Shown: piece by piece, positions 59,359-64,000 of the stretch | Layout of the letters: every line of letters starts with the position of its first letter | Numbering within the stretch: the stretch's first letter is position 1 | Assembly (NCBI GenBank): GCA_032622095.1 | Contig: CP136062.1 | Coordinates: 1,798,001-1,862,000, forward strand | Direction of reading: 5' to 3' | DNA: 64,000 nucleotides | Source of the DNA: Siphonodentalium dalli | Taxonomy: Eukaryota > Mollusca > Scaphopoda > Gadilida > Siphonodentaliidae | Program-made: the position numbers and the translations under genes | The notes under the pieces: generated by a model | Databases searched by the model: none | What the model was told of the DNA's origin: nothing | Seen by the model: the letters and a program-made list of their open reading frames with translations, nothing else

Positions 59359-59954
59359 TATCGTAAAACGTACGTACCACTAACTTAATCGTATCTTGTA
59401 TGTGATCATGCCAACAATATTTACCGTTTATATCAAGACAAATAGTATGACTATTTGTGTACTCAATTGTCTTGTCCGCATTGTGATACAAATTACAATG
59501 TCTGTAATTTGGCAGACGTGTCTGTATTCTTTGTACGTGTACAGACATACCTAATGCTATTGAATTATTGAAGCAGTCTCATATTTCAGAAGTATAGGGC
59601 AATCACATGCTACTATTTAGTCACGTAAATTGAATTTTCCCAGATATAACTCGACTTCAAACATTCACTGGTAAAAGTACTTGTGCACAAAGTACCAGAG
59701 AAACACAGTACCTGAGACTTTGGTCAACTACGGATGACAGTGAAAACAAAAAAACAGGTGTACACCATAAAAATCAAAACATAAAAGTAGCATCAACGCG
59801 AGAAATGGGAAGAGGGAAGAAGAAATAGATAGTGGTGAAGCGCAATACATGTAAAACGAGAATCATTACAAACCTTTAATTATATGGAAGTATACGAATT
59901 TCCCACCGGGAATTCGAAAAGCCGCTAGTTATTATTATTTTTCTTACATAGTTT

Positions 59955-60392
59955 GGTACGCCTAATCTCAGGAACCGCTAAATGTAGAATGCTGAACTTT
60001 TCTGTGTCTGTACAACTCCCACGGGAATCGGCAGTTGAGGCATTGCGAGTTTTGTTCGTGCCCGATTTATGGAGTTATGGCCCTTAAACCGGCTTCTCAC
60101 ATTTATCGACAATTGTAGAGTATATCTGGAACGCATTGAGGCAGCGGAACCGGACAAATTTTATGATACAGAGTAACTTAAATGTAGTTCAGTTCCACAA
60201 AATGAACGTTGTCCGATATTACCCGGGGAGTGGGGGACGGGTGTTCAAAGTCGTGAAAAATAAAGTCTCTTCGATTGCGACCAAACATATAAGCCATAGT
60301 CTACATTTTACACCGATAACGATGCCGTGAAAATTTTGTAAATCGGTTGGAAATTAACAGAGTTATCGACCCCTGAATGTCCAAAAATGACG
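59955..60392 (+). repeat. ~450-bp dispersed repeat, copy 2
   Basis: Second copy of 57930-58378. A tatggaagtata string (59884) with an (ATT)n stretch precedes it, as at the unit boundaries in 15-28 kb. Confidence 0.9.
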
Positions 60393-60654
60393 CAAAATCC
60401 CGTGTATCCACAACTCCTCCCAGACCGATGCTCGGACAAAGATTATTGATATCAATTTACGATCGGTATGCACGAATGAGCAGGCACGCGAAATTTGGGC
60501 ATAATCGGGCGAAAATTGGCTAGATGCATGCAGATTGAAGTGCTGAAATTTGAAACTTATACAAGTTTCGAACCCGTTAACGCAGATAAATGGGGTTGGT
60601 GTCAGGTGTCATTCGACGGGGATTATCGAGGCGAATACAATAATGTCAGATTCG

Positions 60655-61160
60655 ACCATGTTTTGTGTCCGAATGACCCCAAAATGACTCGTTCCCATCT
60701 ACATTCCAGTTTCAACAGTCATGACACATTTTATGATGATCAGACTAAAAGTACGACCTGTAGCCCGTGCTAAAGAATTTAGTCATACAAAGAGTAAAAT
60801 ACAATTTGGCTGCTGGCGGCCATGTTTTGGGCCGAATGACCCCAAAATTACTCATTCCCATCTACATCTCAATATTAACATCCAAGACAAATTTCATGAT
60901 GATCAGACAAACAGTACGGCCTGTAGCCCGTGCTAATGGATTGAATTTTGAAATCCAAGATGGCCACTGGCGGCCATTTTTTTTTTCCGATTGACCCCAA
61001 AATTAATGATTCTGGTCTAAATGATGATGTCAACAACTATGACAAATTTCATAATGATCCGACCAAAGGTACGACCTGTAGCCTGCATTGTTGACGCCTT
61101 ACGTACACACGCACACACGAACACACGGACGACGGACGACAAATACAATTTGAGATAAAA
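60655..61160 (-). mobile_element. 3-monomer fragment of the agctcaactt element
   Basis: Starts within a monomer (ttttgtgtccgaatgacccc), contains three monomers, then gcacacacgaacacacgga and aatttgagataa, a decayed form of the hairpin end. The other end is absent. Confidence 0.8.
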
Positions 61161-61357
61161 ACATGAAGTTGTTCTGGTGTTGTTACGAGTAACCACATTG
61201 AACGTATCCATACAGATTTGATCACTGAAAAAATAATATCTCACTTCAAAGAATGTAATGTCGATAAAAAGAACTTTGCGTGCAATTTCTTTTAAATCAG
61301 TTGGTGGATTGAATTGCAAAGGAGATACATGTACCCTGTTTCGTTGGATATTCGGAA

Positions 61358-62304
61358 TTCAAACTCCCATGTTCAACTGCATCCCCAACCAGACACCAAA
61401 CTCCAAGGTTCAACTGCCTCCCCATCCAGACACCAAACTCCCTGGTTCAACTGCATCACCAACCAGACCCCAAACTCCAAGGTTCAACTGCATCCCCCAA
61501 CAAACACCAAACTCCCTGGTTCAACTGCATCCCCAACCAAACACCAAACTCCCTGGTTCAACTGCATCCCCAACCAAACACCAAACTCCAAGGTTCAACT
61601 GCATCCCCAACCAAACACCAAACTCCCTGGTTCAACTGCATCACCAACCAGACCCCAAACTCCAAGGTTCAACTGCATCCCCAACCAAACACCAAACTCC
61701 ATGGTTCAACTGCATCACCAACCAAACACCAAACTCCCTGGTTCAACTGCATCCCCAACCAGACACCAAACACCCCGGTTCAAATGCATCACCAATCAGA
61801 CACCAAACTCCCTGGTTCAACTGCATCACCAACCAGACACCAAACTCCCTGGTTCAAATGCATCACCAATCAGACACCAAACTCCCTGGTTCAACTGCAT
61901 CACCAACCAAACACCAAACTCCCTGGTTCAACTGCATCCCCAACCAAACACCAAACTCACAGTTTCAACTGCTTCCCCAACCAAACACCAAACTCCCCGG
62001 TTCAACTGCATCCCCAACCAAACACCAAACTCCCAGGTTCAACTGCATCCCCAACCAAACACCAAACTCCCCGGTTCAACTGCTTCCCCAACCAAACACC
62101 AAACTCCCTGGTTCAACTGCATCCCCAGCCAGATACCAAACTCCCCGGTTCAACTGCATCCCCAACCAAACACCAAACTCCCTGGTTCAACTGCATCCCC
62201 AACCAGACACCAAACTCCCCGGTTCAACTGCATCCCCAGCCAGATACCAAACTCCCCGGTTCAAATGCATCACCAATCAGACACCAAACTCCCTGGTTCA
62301 ACTG
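61358..62304 (+). repeat. 37-bp minisatellite, ~25 copies
   Basis: Unit: ggttcaactgcatccccaac plus cagacaccaaactccct, 37 bp. Because 37 is not a multiple of 3, successive units shift frame. The unit has no stop in any forward frame, so all three forward frames stay open (212-362 codons) and encode the same 37-residue cycle in rotation (for example ...NCIPNQTPNSLVQLHPQPNTK...). The longest frame starts with an ATG at 61258 in non-repeat DNA and ends at 62346. I see no signal peptide, conserved flank or splice context, so I call it a repeat and not a gene. Confidence 0.93.
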
Positions 62305-62654
62305 TTTTGCCTGTCGCATTACCTCGGTGTTTACCATGACTTATAACGGATACGATTTTTGCTTACCGTTTTCTTTCAGTGTGCATTTCTATATATACCC
62401 GTTTACACTAGTATGCATGTAGAACTGTACACAGATCTACACCAATGTAAACGTCCTTTATTTTCAGCTCTGTTCACATCTTATATCTATATTTGCGAAT
62501 GTCTGTCTGTCTGTGTTCTATAGAAATTCACAGAGGACCATCTAGATGATGCCAAAGGGGTCTACTAAGAGTAGCTTTTTACGAGAAAGATAATGGTCGG
62601 GGTTAGAATTTTCTAAAGTGACGCCATTGTTGTCAGGGGCAGAAAAGGGGGAGG

Positions 62655-63095
62655 GGCAGAAAAAAAATTAGTCGCCGATTGCCACCAAACTTATATATAA
62701 TCATCCCCATAATATGAGGAATCTAATGGCGTGGTTTACATATGGCAAAAGTCGCGCCGCTCGCGTCAGGGGTGCCCGGAAAGGGGGGTAGTTTTTTTTT
62801 CTGTCGCCGATTGCCATGAAACTTACATATAATCATCCCCATGATATGAAGAATCCAACGGTGTGGTTTAAATATGTCAAAAGTGGCGTCGTTTGAGTCA
62901 GGGATGAACGGAAGGGGAGAGGGGCACCAAAATTGATAAAACTAATTTTAGCGCCGATTTCCACCAAATTGATATATATTCTTCTTCATGATACAAGGAA
63001 TCTAATTGTGCGATTTAACAACGCCAAATTATTGTTTTTAGATGAGAGATTGTGAGGGGTGGGCACTAAATTTGATAATAAGTCGCCGATGTAAC
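62655..63095 (+). repeat. 3-4 tandem units of ~132-148 bp
   Basis: The landmark gtcgccgattgcca recurs near 62671, 62803, 62951 (as gcgccgatttcca) and 63082. Each is followed by (c/a)aaa(c/t)tt(a/g)(c/t)atataatcatccccat and aatctaatggcgtggttta-type text. Confidence 0.82.
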
Positions 63096-63975
63096 ATACG
63101 AAATTTGTGGCAAAGAGGAATAATCCAGTATAATAACCGAACCTATCAGCGCTACGCAGGTTACAAGCAACACATTATATAGAGTTACGCTTCTTAGATT
63201 TGTGTAGGGTCAGCATTTAAACAAATCTGGCTGCTGATTGGTTGATTATCATTGAAGGAAAATCCCCTGAGCGGGAACAGAAAATCATAGCCTACGTAAA
63301 TGTGGCGACCATTTTTGTCTAGATGGCCAGGAAGAGTCTGGTGGGGTCCAGAACTGTTGGAAGGGGTCTCGGTATTCTATGCTGCTGATTTTTGTGCAGT
63401 AAATGGGGTAGTTATGGAAACGCAAGACTAAATATCGTTTGGAAAAAAAATACCGAAAAGGTCGCGTTTGTTGTCACCAAATGGTGTATCGGATGACGTT
63501 ATAAGGGAAAATTGAACACTTGAAGTTCAAATAGGCTTAACCCATCGATGGCGGGACTTATAGTTAACACTGTCGCCTATGGAAAATGATTACTTGTCTG
63601 TAACCTATATGCAGAATAAAAATGGGATTTGTCTGAGCGGGAATAGCTTATTTTGATTGAAGCCTATTAAGTATATCGGTGGTCGTAGCTCGTCACCTAC
63701 TCATATACACGAGGTTTGACGCCATAAAATCACATGTCTTTTCCCGCCAAGTGCATCTCGATGGAAATACGATAGCAACACACATTACAAATATCGCGTA
63801 CGTGTGACTAAACCTCACTAATGATAGGCATGTTGCGAACTACCAGTTGACATTCAAACGCCAAGCGCGAGAAACACATAATTCACACGAAGCACGTGCA
63901 CGTCACGGTCTTTATTGTGTTTTAGTACCCAGAGAAGATTCACCTTGTCCAGTTGTCCTTCGAGTTGACTTGACG
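63096..63975. other. Unique DNA up to the window end
   Basis: No gene recognised. 63850-63910 holds several CGs and a cacgtgcacgtcacgg string (E-box plus a CRE-like half site), about 70-80 bp before the ATG at 63976. Confidence 0.4.
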
Positions 63976-64000
63976 ATGAGTTTTAAAGGTGTAACATTCG
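63976..64000 (+). CDS. Possible start of an ORF cut by the window end
   Basis: ATG followed by seven further codons (MSFKGVTF) to the edge. The upstream CG-containing stretch with an E-box could be a promoter, and acttgacgATG is an acceptable start context. Eight codons cannot support a product. This only flags that the next window should be checked. Confidence 0.12.

Noticed and set aside
61258-62346. A 362-codon repetitive protein gene
   Set aside because: All three forward frames are open because the 37-bp unit lacks stops. The length is not evidence of coding. No signal peptide, flanking domain or splice context was seen.

Overview
The window reads as nuclear DNA of a marine invertebrate, most like a bivalve or another lophotrochozoan. 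This rests on the texture of the repeats (long families built on 'gggccataactc' and 'ggccatcttgg', many ACATGT steps, nested non-autonomous DNA transposons), on eukaryotic retro-element and transposase remains, and on one intron-bounded metazoan-type methyltransferase exon. It is very poor in genes. Almost every open frame above 60 codons is chance or repeat-derived.

Layout. 1-5372 is a giant inverted repeat: two arms of about 2.19 kb, about 99.7% identical by eye, around a 0.99 kb spacer. The left arm is cut by the window edge. 5373-7333 is AT-rich DNA with three short unrecognised ORFs. 7616-9172 is a block of CpG-rich imperfect repeats. Nothing in 1-9172 resembles the rest of the window, and the block ends abruptly inside a LINE (9190-10156) that keeps its 5' end but has lost its 3' end. 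1-9172 may therefore be a foreign or rearranged segment such as a large mobile element or viral DNA; its identity stays open. 10200-10760 holds the best gene, the last exon of a SAM-dependent methyltransferase-like protein on the minus strand. A 51-bp minisatellite that appears to derive from that exon's own splice acceptor lies directly upstream of it.

12-15 kb carries hairpin MITEs, a 32-bp minisatellite, a broken transposon integrase and a minisatellite of small palindromes. 15.1-28.2 kb is an array of long repeats interrupted by a 4.66 kb element with long diverged inverted arms (16653-21308). 28.2-30.5 kb is mostly unique and may contain a promoter. 30.6-38.3 kb is a readable stack of nested transposons: five copies of a TA-target MITE, two hAT-like elements with perfect 8-bp target duplications, a tRNA-like SINE and an element with repetitive inverted ends. 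36.9-43.4 kb is a satellite-like array of ~160-bp monomers, partly in a ~482-bp higher-order unit. The same monomers occur in compact ~1.8 kb elements with defined ends at 41143-42940 and, inverted, at 47888-49683, with fragments at 56.5-57.6 and 60.65-61.16 kb. The rest (43.4-64 kb) is low-complexity DNA, smaller repeats and a 37-bp minisatellite whose three forward frames are all open.

There is no operon or pathway to describe. The interest lies in the palindrome and CpG-repeat segment, the exon-boundary minisatellite, the nested insertions that show their own empty sites, and the satellite that also exists as a transposon-like unit. No searches were run. Identities and copy numbers are counted by eye.
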